A DNA stretch of 64,000 nt from assembly GCF_017472245.1 (NCBI RefSeq), contig NZ_JAFUQR010000008.1, positions 1-64,000 on the forward strand, read 5' to 3'. The notes below the pieces were generated by a model. It was not told the DNA's origin. It made no database searches and was given only the letters and a program-made list of their open reading frames with translations. This document shows, piece by piece, positions 54,961 to 63,619 of this stretch. How positions within the stretch are numbered: position 1 is the stretch's first letter; the number at the start of each line of letters is the position of its first letter. The stretch is from Chlamydia sp. (GTDB lineage Bacteria > Chlamydiota > Chlamydiia > Chlamydiales > Chlamydiaceae). A program made the translations under genes and the position numbers.

Positions 54961-56148
54961 CTAAACGTTTCCAACAGAAGAAGGATCTTTTTCACTGGGA
55001 AGAAAAAAGAAATCTTGAACTAATGTGTTAATCATCTGCCTATAAGCTCTTTGGTCATGCATAAAATTCGTGTACAGATGCTCGACATTAGCATTGACAA
55101 TTTGCACAACAAGATGCTCATTCACAGGAGGAAACACACCTCCTCGACCAACTTTCCCCACAGGAGGAAGAATATCCATCGTGATCAACTCTCCTAGGAG
55201 CTCTGAAGTCCGAAATCGAAGAGCGTCTAAAACATTTCTTGCCGCGAAAGGATCCCGTTCTGCCAACCGATCAATCTCACTCGCCAATAACAATGCTTGG
55301 GAATAATCCGCCTTCGGATCCTTCTTCTCTAAATTTGTGATCGATTTTAAACACTCAAAAGAGTTTGCATAGTAAGGAGTAGCACATAGTTGTACAAGCC
55401 CACGAGAAAACCCTAACATCATATTCTGGGACCAGTCAATCCTAGAACTTAGTATGTGTTCGATATTAGCCTCGACATCATCTAACAACGTTTTACCTAC
55501 ATCGATTACGATAGAATCGTGACTATCCAACCGTTCTTCATATTTCCCATCGACTTTGTCAAAAGAACGAAGCGTGGCCATGCGTAAAAGTAATCCAACC
55601 GCAGCAAGTACTTCTAAAGAATCCCGTCTAGCTCCGCAGAAATTAATTCCTGAACGCGTGCAATTCCGATAATAAGCATCTCGTAAAAAATGAAAAATTT
55701 TAGCAAAAAAGTCTCGAATACTATTCAAACAAGATGAACTTAATCTTTGACTGCGAGAATCCGTCGAGGAAGGCATTTTCGAATCCTGTAGAATCTTTGT
55801 GATTCCTTGTTTCTCTTCTGCTTTTCTCACGTCATAGTTTCCACTGCGTCGCAAGATTCGACGTCTCCAGATGGAAGCTACCGCATTACGAATTCTGCCG
55901 AGAAAACCCTGGTGTTGAGGAGACTCTTCTATGCTAATATGCTGCTGAAGATCTTCGTTTACTTTTTCGGAAGAAGTGGTACGGAGAATAGATTCCGAAC
56001 TCTCTGCAATCACAGATTCAGCATGATTAGAAACACGTTCTTCAAATTCATTCTCTTCTTCGGCCTCTGGAGTTTCTATCTCATCATTCCGAGGCCCAAT
56101 AGGTCCCTCAGGGCCACCATTTCCTCCGATAGGGCTTAAACTACTCAC
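54961..56148 (-). CDS. tmeB: Type III effector TmeB-like (CT695)
   Basis: This 395-residue protein is the expected neighbour of TmeA. Residues 1-75 are disordered, Gly/Pro- then Glu/Ser-rich, as in type III secretion leaders. An amphipathic basic stretch at 81-101 (GFLGRIRNAVASIWRRRILR) fits a membrane-localisation domain. A helical C-terminal domain from about 180 resembles that of TmeA. The C. trachomatis TmeB is an invasion-associated effector reported to interfere with Arp2/3-driven actin assembly. It starts with GTG, with AGAGGA eight bases upstream, 14 bases after the tmeA stop. Confidence 0.8.
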   Translation of the reverse strand: MSSLSPIGGNGGPEGPIGPRNDEIETPEAEEENEFEERVSNHAESVIAESSESILRTTSSEKVNEDLQQHISIEESPQHQGFLGRIRNAVASIWRRRILRRSGNYDVRKAEEKQGITKILQDSKMPSSTDSRSQRLSSSCLNSIRDFFAKIFHFLRDAYYRNCTRSGINFCGARRDSLEVLAAVGLLLRMATLRSFDKVDGKYEERLDSHDSIVIDVGKTLLDDVEANIEHILSSRIDWSQNMMLGFSRGLVQLCATPYYANSFECLKSITNLEKKDPKADYSQALLLASEIDRLAERDPFAARNVLDALRFRTSELLGELITMDILPPVGKVGRGGVFPPVNEHLVVQIVNANVEHLYTNFMHDQRAYRQMINTLVQDFFFLPSEKDPSSVGNV

Positions 56149-56162
56149 TATGTGTATTCCTC

Positions 56163-57173
56163 TTAATAATCGAAAGGATCTGTTGTGCTCTCGCCTCCTT
56201 CAAAGAAAAGATCCGAGGCAACAGTAGTTAGAGTTTGTAAATATACCTCCGAATCTGTTTCTAGAGCATAATCTAGTAATTTGCTTATTTCTTGTGCGTT
56301 ATGTTGGATACTTTGAAGATCGTGCCCATCCTGATCCCCTAAAATAAGCTGTTTCATCTCTTTGTTATCTAGAGCGCTTTTCCCACAATTGCCGATATAA
56401 TTTAAAATACTGATCGCACTTCCAGGATTAGACTGTTCCGCAGCATCTATCTGCCCAGCTAACGCAATCACATCATCTGCCGTTGGGTCTGCAGGGTCTG
56501 CTTCGTCAGAAAAAGTACCTTTGACCGTCTCCATGAATGATCTCAATTGCCCTGGAGGCAGATGTTTCCCTCCTAAAACTAGACAGGAAAGCATCATCAA
56601 ACCATCTGAATTTTCATTGCTAGCGAGATCTTCTGCCGCCTGCTGCCATAAATCTCTTCCCTGAATACACACTTGACGTGCCCGTTCACTGTTTACTGAA
56701 GTTCCTCCAGGAGTAAACATTGCATACCGCATAGATTCATATACACTAGCCTTATACCCAGAAGGAGATTGTCCCTCTAAGCCTTTCAGCTTGTTTTGAA
56801 TATACGTGGCTATTGTTTGTTTATTTTGTGTACGTATATCTGCTTGAACAATGACCTCGTCTACTTTTTTATCTCCGGTAGAGACAATTGGAGTGGCTCC
56901 TTGTCCAGAAAGAGAAGGATGATGAATATCTGAAGCATCTAGGCGTCTCGTTGTTGGGGCGGGGGCATCTCTCGTTCCAGAAAAAAGATTTCTGAATAAA
57001 TTCATTATACGCACACACAATCCTTGAGGTTCCCCCTGAGAAGAAATTGTATGATCCCCTAGGACTCCACTACTGCTGCTGTTGCTGCTTTGTACGCTAT
57101 CGCTGTCGCCGTCTCCAGAAGGGGTAATGGGAGGTTGTAACCCATTATTCCCGCCAGTAGATCGAATGCTCAT
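56163..57173 (-). CDS. tmeA: Type III effector TmeA-like (CT694)
   Basis: TmeA is an early effector injected during entry; in C. trachomatis it binds host AHNAK and activates N-WASP. The 336-residue protein has a low-complexity Ser/Gly/Asp-rich leader (1-50), an amphipathic segment CVRIMNLFRNLFSG at 53-66 corresponding to the membrane-localisation domain, and a helical C-terminal domain from about 115. The ATG at 57173 has GGAGG four bases upstream. A TTG at 57212 is rejected. The C. trachomatis protein is, from memory, slightly shorter (about 322), and the N-terminal half here looks diverged. Confidence 0.82.
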   Translation of the reverse strand: MSIRSTGGNNGLQPPITPSGDGDSDSVQSSNSSSSGVLGDHTISSQGEPQGLCVRIMNLFRNLFSGTRDAPAPTTRRLDASDIHHPSLSGQGATPIVSTGDKKVDEVIVQADIRTQNKQTIATYIQNKLKGLEGQSPSGYKASVYESMRYAMFTPGGTSVNSERARQVCIQGRDLWQQAAEDLASNENSDGLMMLSCLVLGGKHLPPGQLRSFMETVKGTFSDEADPADPTADDVIALAGQIDAAEQSNPGSAISILNYIGNCGKSALDNKEMKQLILGDQDGHDLQSIQHNAQEISKLLDYALETDSEVYLQTLTTVASDLFFEGGESTTDPFDY

Positions 57174-57198
57174 AGATCCTCCGCCAATGCAATATCTT

Positions 57199-57220
57199 TT
57201 ACATTCCAACAATCTCCTTT
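57199..57220 (-). promoter_or_regulatory. Start-stop element (ATG-TAA) with strong ribosome-binding site ahead of tmeA
   Basis: On the minus strand a near-ideal AAAGGAG (57220-57214) is followed after nine bases by ATG (57204-57202) and immediately by TAA (57201-57199). The real tmeA ATG is 25 bases further on with its own GGAGG. Ribosomes initiating here would stop at once, which could hold back or hand over initiation to tmeA. The region 57213-57392 is otherwise very AT-rich. Confidence 0.5.
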
Positions 57221-57392
57221 AATTTTAAAATCTTCTTTTTAAGAAAAACAATTAATTTTTATTAAAACAACCTTTTTGATTTTTTAATCAAATAAAAACA
57301 ACGATTTAAGAATTTTATTTTTTATAAAAGATTCTAACATTTGTTCCTAATGCATCTAGCGTTTAACAGTAGAACCTAACCTACTAGAAATC

Positions 57393-58604
57393 CTAGTTTC
57401 GACTGGGCGATAAAATCTCCGTCCCCGGAAGATATCCTTTCTCTAAAAATTCTAAAGAAGCTCCGCCTCCTGTGGAAACATGGGAAATTTGAGACGTGCA
57501 CCCTGCAAGAGCAATTACAGCAGCAGCATCACCTCCGCCTACAACAGTCACTGCAGAAGAATGGCTTGCGAGGCGCTGCGCAATTGCTTTCGATCCCTGA
57601 TCAAAAGGAGGCTCTTCATAAACTCCAACGGGGCCATTCCAAAATATCGTTGCAGAATCTTGAATCACCTGAGAAAATAAAGAAATCGTCTGTGTCCCAA
57701 TATCGAAACCTGCTAACCCTTCAGGGATGCCATCCCCTATAGACATTTCTGTCCAATCCTCTCCAGTTTCACAGCGCTTAGCAACTTTAGCATCCACAGG
57801 AAGATAGATCTTTACTCCTAAAGCCTGCGCTCGCTCCAATACCTTTTTCGCTAGAGGAATACCAGACTCTTCAACTAAAGAATCCCCAACCTGACGATGC
57901 ATTGCTTTTAGAAAAGTATAGCCCATACCTCCAGCTAAAATGAGATTATCTACTCGAGAGAGGAGAGATTCTATCACTCCTATCTTAGAAGAAACCTTAG
58001 CTCCTCCTAGAATCGCAGTAAAAGGACGCTTAGGATCTACCAACAGATTCTGGCCTAAAAATTCGAGTTCTCTTTCCATCAGGAATCCCGCTGCAGCATG
58101 CCCAGGGAACATCTGCGGAACTCGATACACTGAAGCATGCTTGCGGTGAGAGGTTCCGAAAGCATCATTCACATAAAAATCTGCATACGCAGCGAGCTCA
58201 ACAGCAAAACCGGGATCTTCATCAGGATGCTCCTCTCCTCTATGGAAACGTACATTTTCTAGAAGAAGCACCCTTCCTGGAGATAGTTGCGCAACGGCCT
58301 GCCGTGCAACTTCTCCAACACAATCCGGAGACAGAGGAACGTGATGCCCTAAGTATCTCTCTAATACTTGAACAACAGGAGCCAAAGAATAAGCTTCTTC
58401 AAATACGCCTCCCTTAGGGCGACCTAAATGACTCACTAAAATAACAGCAGCATCTCTTTTAAGTAGATAATCGATCGTGGGCATTGCACTACGAATACGC
58501 ACATCGTCTAAAATCTTCCCATCTTTAATAGGAACATTAAAATCTACACGAACCAGTACCTTTTTCCCCTCGGGAGAAATCTCTCTTATCGATAATTTAT
58601 CCAT
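57393..58604 (-). CDS. pgk: Phosphoglycerate kinase
   Basis: This glycolytic enzyme makes ATP from 1,3-bisphosphoglycerate. The protein (403 residues from the ATG at 58604; an ATG two codons upstream at 58610 is also possible) has KKVLVRVDFNVP near the N-terminus, HLGRPKG near 61, ILGGAKVSSKIGVIESL near 198, and the nucleotide-binding WNGPVGVYE near 318 with GGGDAAA near 352. It is a single gene with its own promoter upstream on the minus strand. Confidence 0.96.
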   Translation of the reverse strand: MDKLSIREISPEGKKVLVRVDFNVPIKDGKILDDVRIRSAMPTIDYLLKRDAAVILVSHLGRPKGGVFEEAYSLAPVVQVLERYLGHHVPLSPDCVGEVARQAVAQLSPGRVLLLENVRFHRGEEHPDEDPGFAVELAAYADFYVNDAFGTSHRKHASVYRVPQMFPGHAAAGFLMERELEFLGQNLLVDPKRPFTAILGGAKVSSKIGVIESLLSRVDNLILAGGMGYTFLKAMHRQVGDSLVEESGIPLAKKVLERAQALGVKIYLPVDAKVAKRCETGEDWTEMSIGDGIPEGLAGFDIGTQTISLFSQVIQDSATIFWNGPVGVYEEPPFDQGSKAIAQRLASHSSAVTVVGGGDAAAVIALAGCTSQISHVSTGGGASLEFLEKGYLPGTEILSPSRN

Positions 58605-58631
58605 GCTCATCCGATCTTTAACCTAAAATTC

Positions 58632-58661
58632 CTTATAGCGCCTAAGCAACGGAAAACTCAA
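58632..58661 (-). promoter_or_regulatory. Promoter of pgk
   Basis: On the minus strand TTGAGT (58661-58656), an 18-base spacer and TATAAG (58637-58632) lie about 28 bases before the pgk start. Confidence 0.65.
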
Positions 58662-58733
58662 GCCTTTATCAAAGCTACATATAAAGAACTTCTAGAGAAA
58701 AAATGTAATGACCCTAAACCCGGGGACTCACAT

Positions 58734-60014
58734 TTAACGGAACACAGCACGTAGTAACGAGAAAAACATAATAGAAAGAGCAGCTCCTGCAGGAAGCGTA
58801 ACAAACCAAGACAGCACAATATCTTTGATAATTCGTAAATTAATGGCTTGTAAACCTCTGGCTAATCCTATACCTAGAACCGATCCGACTACGACATGTG
58901 TCGTTGATATCGGGAATCCGAAAGCAGAAGCTACGGCAATTGTGATAGCGGAACTCATCCCTACAGAAAACCCTCGTGATGGCGTGAGCTCTGTAATTTT
59001 TTTCCCAATAGTGTCAATCACTCGCCATCCCCAGGTTGCTAATCCACAGACTAAGCCAAATCCTCCCAAAGACATAAAAATAAATAACACTTTTGAAGAA
59101 TAATTTTGCGGATACAGGGTTCGATAGATACCAGCGACGGGTGCTATCGCATTAGCAACGTCATTGGATCCATGAGCAAACGCCATAAAGCATGCAATAA
59201 TAATCTGTAAGTAAGCAAAAATTCTTTCAACGACAAGATACTTTCGTCCGTAACCAGTGTTTTTAGATAGTAAGCGATCCAGCAATGTTCCAGGAACAAT
59301 GCTTGGGGGAAGCATAGCCAACTTGAAAAAATGCATTCCCCATATTGTAAAAAAGAAAGCGAATATAGCTAACCCACAAACAATACGAAAAGCTATAGGA
59401 AACGAAACTAACCGAGAAATAGCTCCGCCGAGAATAAGGATCAAACCTAATGAAAAAATAATTAGCGCTGATAAAAATGGAGCAATGCGCACCATTGCAG
59501 AAACAGGATCTTCTTTATAAAGGATAGCTTTACGAATAAAGGAGAAGATTAGGAAAGCAAAATATCCTCCGATAATGGGAGAGATCAACCAACTAACGAA
59601 AACTCTACCGCAAGAATTCCAGTAGATAACAGCATCTTCTCTGAGAACAAGACCAAATCCCAGAACAGCTCCGACGACGGCATGCGTCGTCGACACTGGC
59701 CATCCGAAAAAAGAGGCTATTTGCAACCAAACTCCGGTGGCGAAAAGGGCCGCAGCCATTCCAAAGATATAATCTTGAGAAGATAAGACCAGATCAGAAG
59801 GAGCTACCAAACCACTCTCTATGGTATCGATAACCCGATCTCCCAACAATACCGCTCCAAGAAATTCAAAAATGGCAGCAACGACAACGACTTGTCTTAA
59901 AGTGAGTACTCCAGCCCCTACACTCGGCCCCACAGCATTCGCTACATCATTAGCACCTATGTTCCAGGCTGTGTAGAATCCGCCCACAACTACACAAATC
60001 AGCAGCAACCACAT
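58734..60014 (-). CDS. Pit-family inorganic phosphate permease
   Basis: This inner-membrane phosphate transporter of 426 residues has about ten to twelve helices. The Pit signature occurs twice, once in each half: GANDVANAVGPSVGAGVLTL (about 20-39) and GSNDVANAIAP (about 280-290). This shows the inverted internal duplication of the family, and each half also has an FGWPVSTTHAVVG-like block. Phosphate is moved with protons or as a metal-phosphate complex. It starts two bases after the DUF47 gene, which is the usual partner. Confidence 0.94.
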   Translation of the reverse strand: MWLLLICVVVGGFYTAWNIGANDVANAVGPSVGAGVLTLRQVVVVAAIFEFLGAVLLGDRVIDTIESGLVAPSDLVLSSQDYIFGMAAALFATGVWLQIASFFGWPVSTTHAVVGAVLGFGLVLREDAVIYWNSCGRVFVSWLISPIIGGYFAFLIFSFIRKAILYKEDPVSAMVRIAPFLSALIIFSLGLILILGGAISRLVSFPIAFRIVCGLAIFAFFFTIWGMHFFKLAMLPPSIVPGTLLDRLLSKNTGYGRKYLVVERIFAYLQIIIACFMAFAHGSNDVANAIAPVAGIYRTLYPQNYSSKVLFIFMSLGGFGLVCGLATWGWRVIDTIGKKITELTPSRGFSVGMSSAITIAVASAFGFPISTTHVVVGSVLGIGLARGLQAINLRIIKDIVLSWFVTLPAGAALSIMFFSLLRAVFR

Positions 60015-60016
60015 GC

Positions 60017-60691
60017 CTACTTCTCTTCTAGTGTCATACTCACTCGATAGGCTAGCTTCTCGGAATTATTGGATATTCCCGCTACCCTTTTAATAATTTG
60101 CATCCATAAAACAAAATCTTTTGTTCCGATAGCAAACTCTTCGGAGAAGAATATCTTCATTAATTCCTTCTGCAATACGTCGCATTCATGCTCAAGATTC
60201 GATACCTCACTCACCAAGGTGCGAGTCTTTTCTGCTCGACTTCCCCCGAAGGAAGATTCCAAAAGCCGATCTATCTCTCGTATTGTTTTCGCAACAGCTT
60301 CGAAAGACTCCAGAGTTTTCTGCAAAAATTCAAAAAATAATTCTTCAAACTCTGGATAAAACCGTAGCTCTTTCACTGTCAACAAAATTGCGACATCTTC
60401 TGCGTTATCAGCTAAGGAATCTTGTATCGAAATAATTTCCAACATAGCAAGACGGGGCACAGGAATGAACACCCCTGACGTAAGATGTTTTCTTACATCA
60501 TTTTTCATACCGTCCGCTTGTCGCTCTTTCGAAGAAATGAGCTTTGCTAATGCTTCGACTCTCTCATAATCACCCTCCCTAAGAGCACTAAAAAGAGGAA
60601 GAAGAATACTCACACTAGAAGAAACAAGCTCTATATGTGCCTGCAAAGGAGCGAAAGGAGACTGGCCGAATAAACTTGCTAGAACCTGCAT
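60017..60691 (-). CDS. DUF47/PhoU-like partner of the phosphate permease
   Basis: This 224-residue cytoplasmic helical-bundle protein belongs to the TIGR00153/DUF47 family, related to PhoU and regularly encoded next to Pit permeases, where it is thought to modulate transport. Acidic helix motifs that may bind metal are visible (ISIQDSLADNAEDVAI and SNLEHECDVLQKE). The ATG at 60691 is chosen because AAAAAGG lies five bases upstream; in-frame ATGs at 60706 and 60760 would add 5 and 23 residues. Translation is surely coupled to the permease. Confidence 0.85.
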   Translation of the reverse strand: MQVLASLFGQSPFAPLQAHIELVSSSVSILLPLFSALREGDYERVEALAKLISSKERQADGMKNDVRKHLTSGVFIPVPRLAMLEIISIQDSLADNAEDVAILLTVKELRFYPEFEELFFEFLQKTLESFEAVAKTIREIDRLLESSFGGSRAEKTRTLVSEVSNLEHECDVLQKELMKIFFSEEFAIGTKDFVLWMQIIKRVAGISNNSEKLAYRVSMTLEEK

Positions 60692-60862
60692 AAAAGCCTT
60701 TTTCATTGTCTTCGAGAAAATGCTCTTCGTAATATATTCTCTTCCCATATATAATTGCAATCTGGAATGTCTTAAGGCTTGCTACTTTGTCTCTTTTTGA
60801 TGTTTCAGGATTTTTCTTCTCTAGAGAATCCCTTCCTAGAAACTAGTAGGAGATACATAGCT

Positions 60863-61828
60863 ATGCGTGCTCAGCCTCTTCTCCAAGTTCAAAATCTTTC
60901 TGTATCTCTGACTAAAAATGGGGTGTCGTTTCCTGTTGTTGAATCGCTCTCTTTCAATGTTTTCCCTGGACAAACTTTAGCAATCATTGGAGAATCTGGA
61001 TCAGGTAAATCTGTCACTGCGCAATCTCTTATGCAGCTTCTCCCCGAAGAACATTTCTCTTGTTCTGGGACAGCTCTCTTTTGTGGAGAAAACCTGCTTG
61101 ATCGGAAAAATACGACTTCGAAATCACTATTCGGATCGAAAATCGCCATGATTTTTCAGAATCCACTCGCCTCTTTCGATCCCGTATTCACTATCGAACA
61201 ACAATTTCATGAAATGATCCACACGCATCTGGATTTAACAAGGAAAATTGCACATGAGCGCATTCTAGGGGTACTACGAGAAACAGGCTTTCAAGATCCT
61301 GAACGCTGTATGAAATTATATCCTCATGAACTCTCTGGAGGAATGCTTCAACGCATGGCCATAGCTATGACCTTACTGACATCTCCTGAGCTATTAATAG
61401 CAGATGAACCTACAACTGCTTTAGATGTCTCTGTGCAATACCAAATTTTACAACTTCTTAAAACTTTGCAGAAAAAAACAGGGATGAGTCTTCTCGTAAT
61501 CACTCACGACATGGGAGTCGTTGCAGAAATGGCAGACGATGTCTTTGTCTTATACGCAGGTCGTATGGCGGAATACTCTTCTGTACAAAAGATCTTTCAT
61601 TCTCCTATGCACCCCTATACTGAGGATCTTTTAGCCTCTCGTCCTTCTCAGTATAAGAAACAAAGCTTCATCCCTATTTCGGGACATCCGCCACACTACA
61701 CACGCCTCCCCGAAGGGTGCTGTTATTCTCCTCGTTGCCGTAAAGCTCTTCCGATCTGTTTCAAACAGCCTCCAAAAACGACATCTTTAAACGATCATCA
61801 TCATGTGAGGTGCTGGTTATATGAATAA
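60863..61828 (+). CDS. dppD: Oligopeptide/dipeptide ABC transporter ATPase (DppD/OppD)
   Basis: This is one of the two ATPase subunits of an oligopeptide importer. The 321-residue protein has Walker A GESGSGKS at 43-50, a Q-loop IFQNPLASFDP near 97, signature LSGGMLQRMAIA near 158, Walker B LLIADEP near 178 and the C-terminal oligo/HPY domain with several cysteines (CCYSPRC...C...C). The ATG at 60863 has GGAG ten bases upstream; a longer in-frame start at 60779 adds 28 unconserved residues. No permease or binding-protein gene is adjacent. Confidence 0.93.
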   Translation: MRAQPLLQVQNLSVSLTKNGVSFPVVESLSFNVFPGQTLAIIGESGSGKSVTAQSLMQLLPEEHFSCSGTALFCGENLLDRKNTTSKSLFGSKIAMIFQNPLASFDPVFTIEQQFHEMIHTHLDLTRKIAHERILGVLRETGFQDPERCMKLYPHELSGGMLQRMAIAMTLLTSPELLIADEPTTALDVSVQYQILQLLKTLQKKTGMSLLVITHDMGVVAEMADDVFVLYAGRMAEYSSVQKIFHSPMHPYTEDLLASRPSQYKKQSFIPISGHPPHYTRLPEGCCYSPRCRKALPICFKQPPKTTSLNDHHHVRCWLYE

Positions 61829-62693
61829 TCCTAGTTTACTCCAAGCGAGTCGCTTGACAAAGCATTATTACAAGAGGTCTTTCTGGTTTCAAAAAAAAAA
61901 GATCGCTGCGACACCTCTGAATAATGTTTCCTTTATTATTCCTAAACACAAAATCGTTGGTCTGATAGGAGAGTCTGGATCAGGTAAGACCACGTTAGCT
62001 TTAGGGCTTGCAGGCCTTATTCCTTTGACATCGGGGTATCTTACGCTCAATGATAAACCCATCCCTTTACACAATAAGCAAGGACGTCAATACCTGAGTT
62101 CGCAGGTACGCATGGTATTTCAAAATCCACGTTCATCTTTAAACCCTCGTAAAACGATTTTTGATGCCCTAAGCCACTCTTTATTATATCATCGTTTAGT
62201 TTCTAAAGAAGAACTAGCAACTACTGTAGAAAGAGCCCTTTCCTTAGTAGGTATCTCTACAGATTATCTATATGTGTATCCACATCAGTTATCTGGAGGA
62301 CAGCTGCAACGGATTTCTATTGCTAGAGCTTTATTGGGAGCTCCCCAATTAATTATTTGTGATGAAATCGTTTCTGCCTTGGATCTTTCTATGCAGGCTC
62401 AGATCCTCAATATGCTGACCTCGCTGCAACAGCAAGCTCGGCTGACTTACTTATTCATCTCACATGATCTTGCCGTCGTCCGTTCATTCTGCACAGATCT
62501 ACTCATCATGTACAAAGGACAACTTGTAGAAACGGGGCCCACAGAAGATATCTTTTGTCATCCTCAGCATCCGTATACACGAATGCTCCTTCATTCGCAA
62601 TTGCCAGAGTTCCCTGAAGATCGTCGTGACTTGCATCTTCCTCTAACAACAGATGAGTCTTTTCAGATTCCAAAGGATAATCTTACAAAATAG
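61821..62693 (+). CDS. dppF: Oligopeptide/dipeptide ABC transporter ATPase (DppF/OppF)
   Basis: This is the second ATPase subunit and partner of the preceding protein. The 290-residue protein has Walker A GESGSGKT at 50-57, Q-loop VFQNPRSSLNPR near 99, signature LSGGQLQRISIA near 157 and Walker B LIICDEIVSALDLS near 176. The C-terminal part is short, without the full cysteine-bearing domain of OppD. It overlaps dppD by eight bases and converges with parB, the two stops overlapping by 11 bases. Confidence 0.93.
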   Translation: MNNPSLLQASRLTKHYYKRSFWFQKKKIAATPLNNVSFIIPKHKIVGLIGESGSGKTTLALGLAGLIPLTSGYLTLNDKPIPLHNKQGRQYLSSQVRMVFQNPRSSLNPRKTIFDALSHSLLYHRLVSKEELATTVERALSLVGISTDYLYVYPHQLSGGQLQRISIARALLGAPQLIICDEIVSALDLSMQAQILNMLTSLQQQARLTYLFISHDLAVVRSFCTDLLIMYKGQLVETGPTEDIFCHPQHPYTRMLLHSQLPEFPEDRRDLHLPLTTDESFQIPKDNLTK

Positions 62694-63522
62694 CTTCTGA
62701 AGAAGGTGTGGTCAACGCCTTCTCTAAAGCTTCTAATGCCTCTTCTCCCTCTACAAAAAATGACACACATATCCGTTTCCCTTGAGGCTTGACTATCACA
62801 GGGTAGCCAGTCGTGGTTGCTAATCGTTCTTGGTATAAGCTTAAACGAGAAGAGGTTTGGGGAATCTCTTTTTTACAAGTATTTTCTTTGCCTTCTACTA
62901 AACGCTTAGCCTCCATTTCTGCTTCGCGAACGGCTAGCTTACAAGAGATGATCTTCTGGCTAAGAATCTTTCTTAAATTGTCATCTTCTAAAGATAAAAT
63001 GACTTTAGCATGGCCTAGAGTCAACTCCCCAGACGAGATTTTTTCTTGAATCTCTTTAGAAAGAGAAAATAAACGCAGATAGTTTGCTACTGTTGAACGT
63101 TTCTTTCCCACTTTATGAGCCACTTTATCTTGAGTGAGACCAAAAACGACAATCAGTCGTTTGAAAGCCTCTGCCATTTCCAAAGGATTCAAGTTCACCC
63201 TTTGAATGTTTTCTATTAAAGTTGCTTCCGCAGCGATATCATCAGCTAAAACCGGTTTCACAACTACAGGAATCGTTTTATATCCTGCTAATTGAAGAGC
63301 GCGCCAACGGCGCTCTCCTGCTATTAACTCATAATATAATATTTTATCTCCGTTACGGATCTCCCTCACTACTGGAGGATGAATCAACCCTACAGCCTTT
63401 ATAGAAAGGATCAACTCTTTTAGATCTTCTTCAAGGAATATACGTCTAGGCTGAAAAGGACTGACCCGAACATCTTCTATATTGACTTCTAACAGCGTAT
63501 CTTCACTAGGTAATCTATTCAC
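62683..63522 (-). CDS. parB: Chromosome partitioning protein ParB
   Basis: This centromere-binding CTPase loads on parS sites and spreads for chromosome segregation. The 279-residue protein has the N-terminal ParB fold with FQPRR near 24-27, the GERRWRA nucleotide motif at 69-75, LIENIQRVNLNPLEMAEAF near 105-123, and a helix-turn-helix around TQDKVAHKVGKKRSTVANYL. A C-terminal dimerisation domain follows. No parA and no parS-like palindrome were spotted in the window. It follows sufS on the minus strand. Confidence 0.95.
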   Translation of the reverse strand: MNRLPSEDTLLEVNIEDVRVSPFQPRRIFLEEDLKELILSIKAVGLIHPPVVREIRNGDKILYYELIAGERRWRALQLAGYKTIPVVVKPVLADDIAAEATLIENIQRVNLNPLEMAEAFKRLIVVFGLTQDKVAHKVGKKRSTVANYLRLFSLSKEIQEKISSGELTLGHAKVILSLEDDNLRKILSQKIISCKLAVREAEMEAKRLVEGKENTCKKEIPQTSSRLSLYQERLATTTGYPVIVKPQGKRICVSFFVEGEEALEALEKALTTPSSEAIL

Positions 63523-63546
63523 AATATTTTCCTAATTCAAAAACTC

Positions 63547-63575
63547 AAGATACAAAATCCCACAATCCAAATCAA
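63547..63575 (-). promoter_or_regulatory. Candidate promoter of parB
   Basis: On the minus strand TTGATT (63575-63570), a 17-base spacer and TATCTT (63552-63547) lie about 25 bases before the parB start. Confidence 0.5.
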
Positions 63576-63619
63576 GTTGGAGAAGCTAGCCATATATCCC
63601 ACTTACATATACTACAGGC

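Noticed and set aside
57174..57212. TTG start adding 13 residues to TmeA
   Set aside because: It lies between a strong ribosome-binding site and an ATG-TAA, but the ATG at 57173 has its own GGAGG and begins with the leader expected for the family.
57276..57291. TTGATT-TTTT-AATCAA hairpin as pgk terminator
   Set aside because: On the pgk strand it is followed by A residues and not a T-run, and the whole region is so AT-rich that a 6-bp match is weak evidence.
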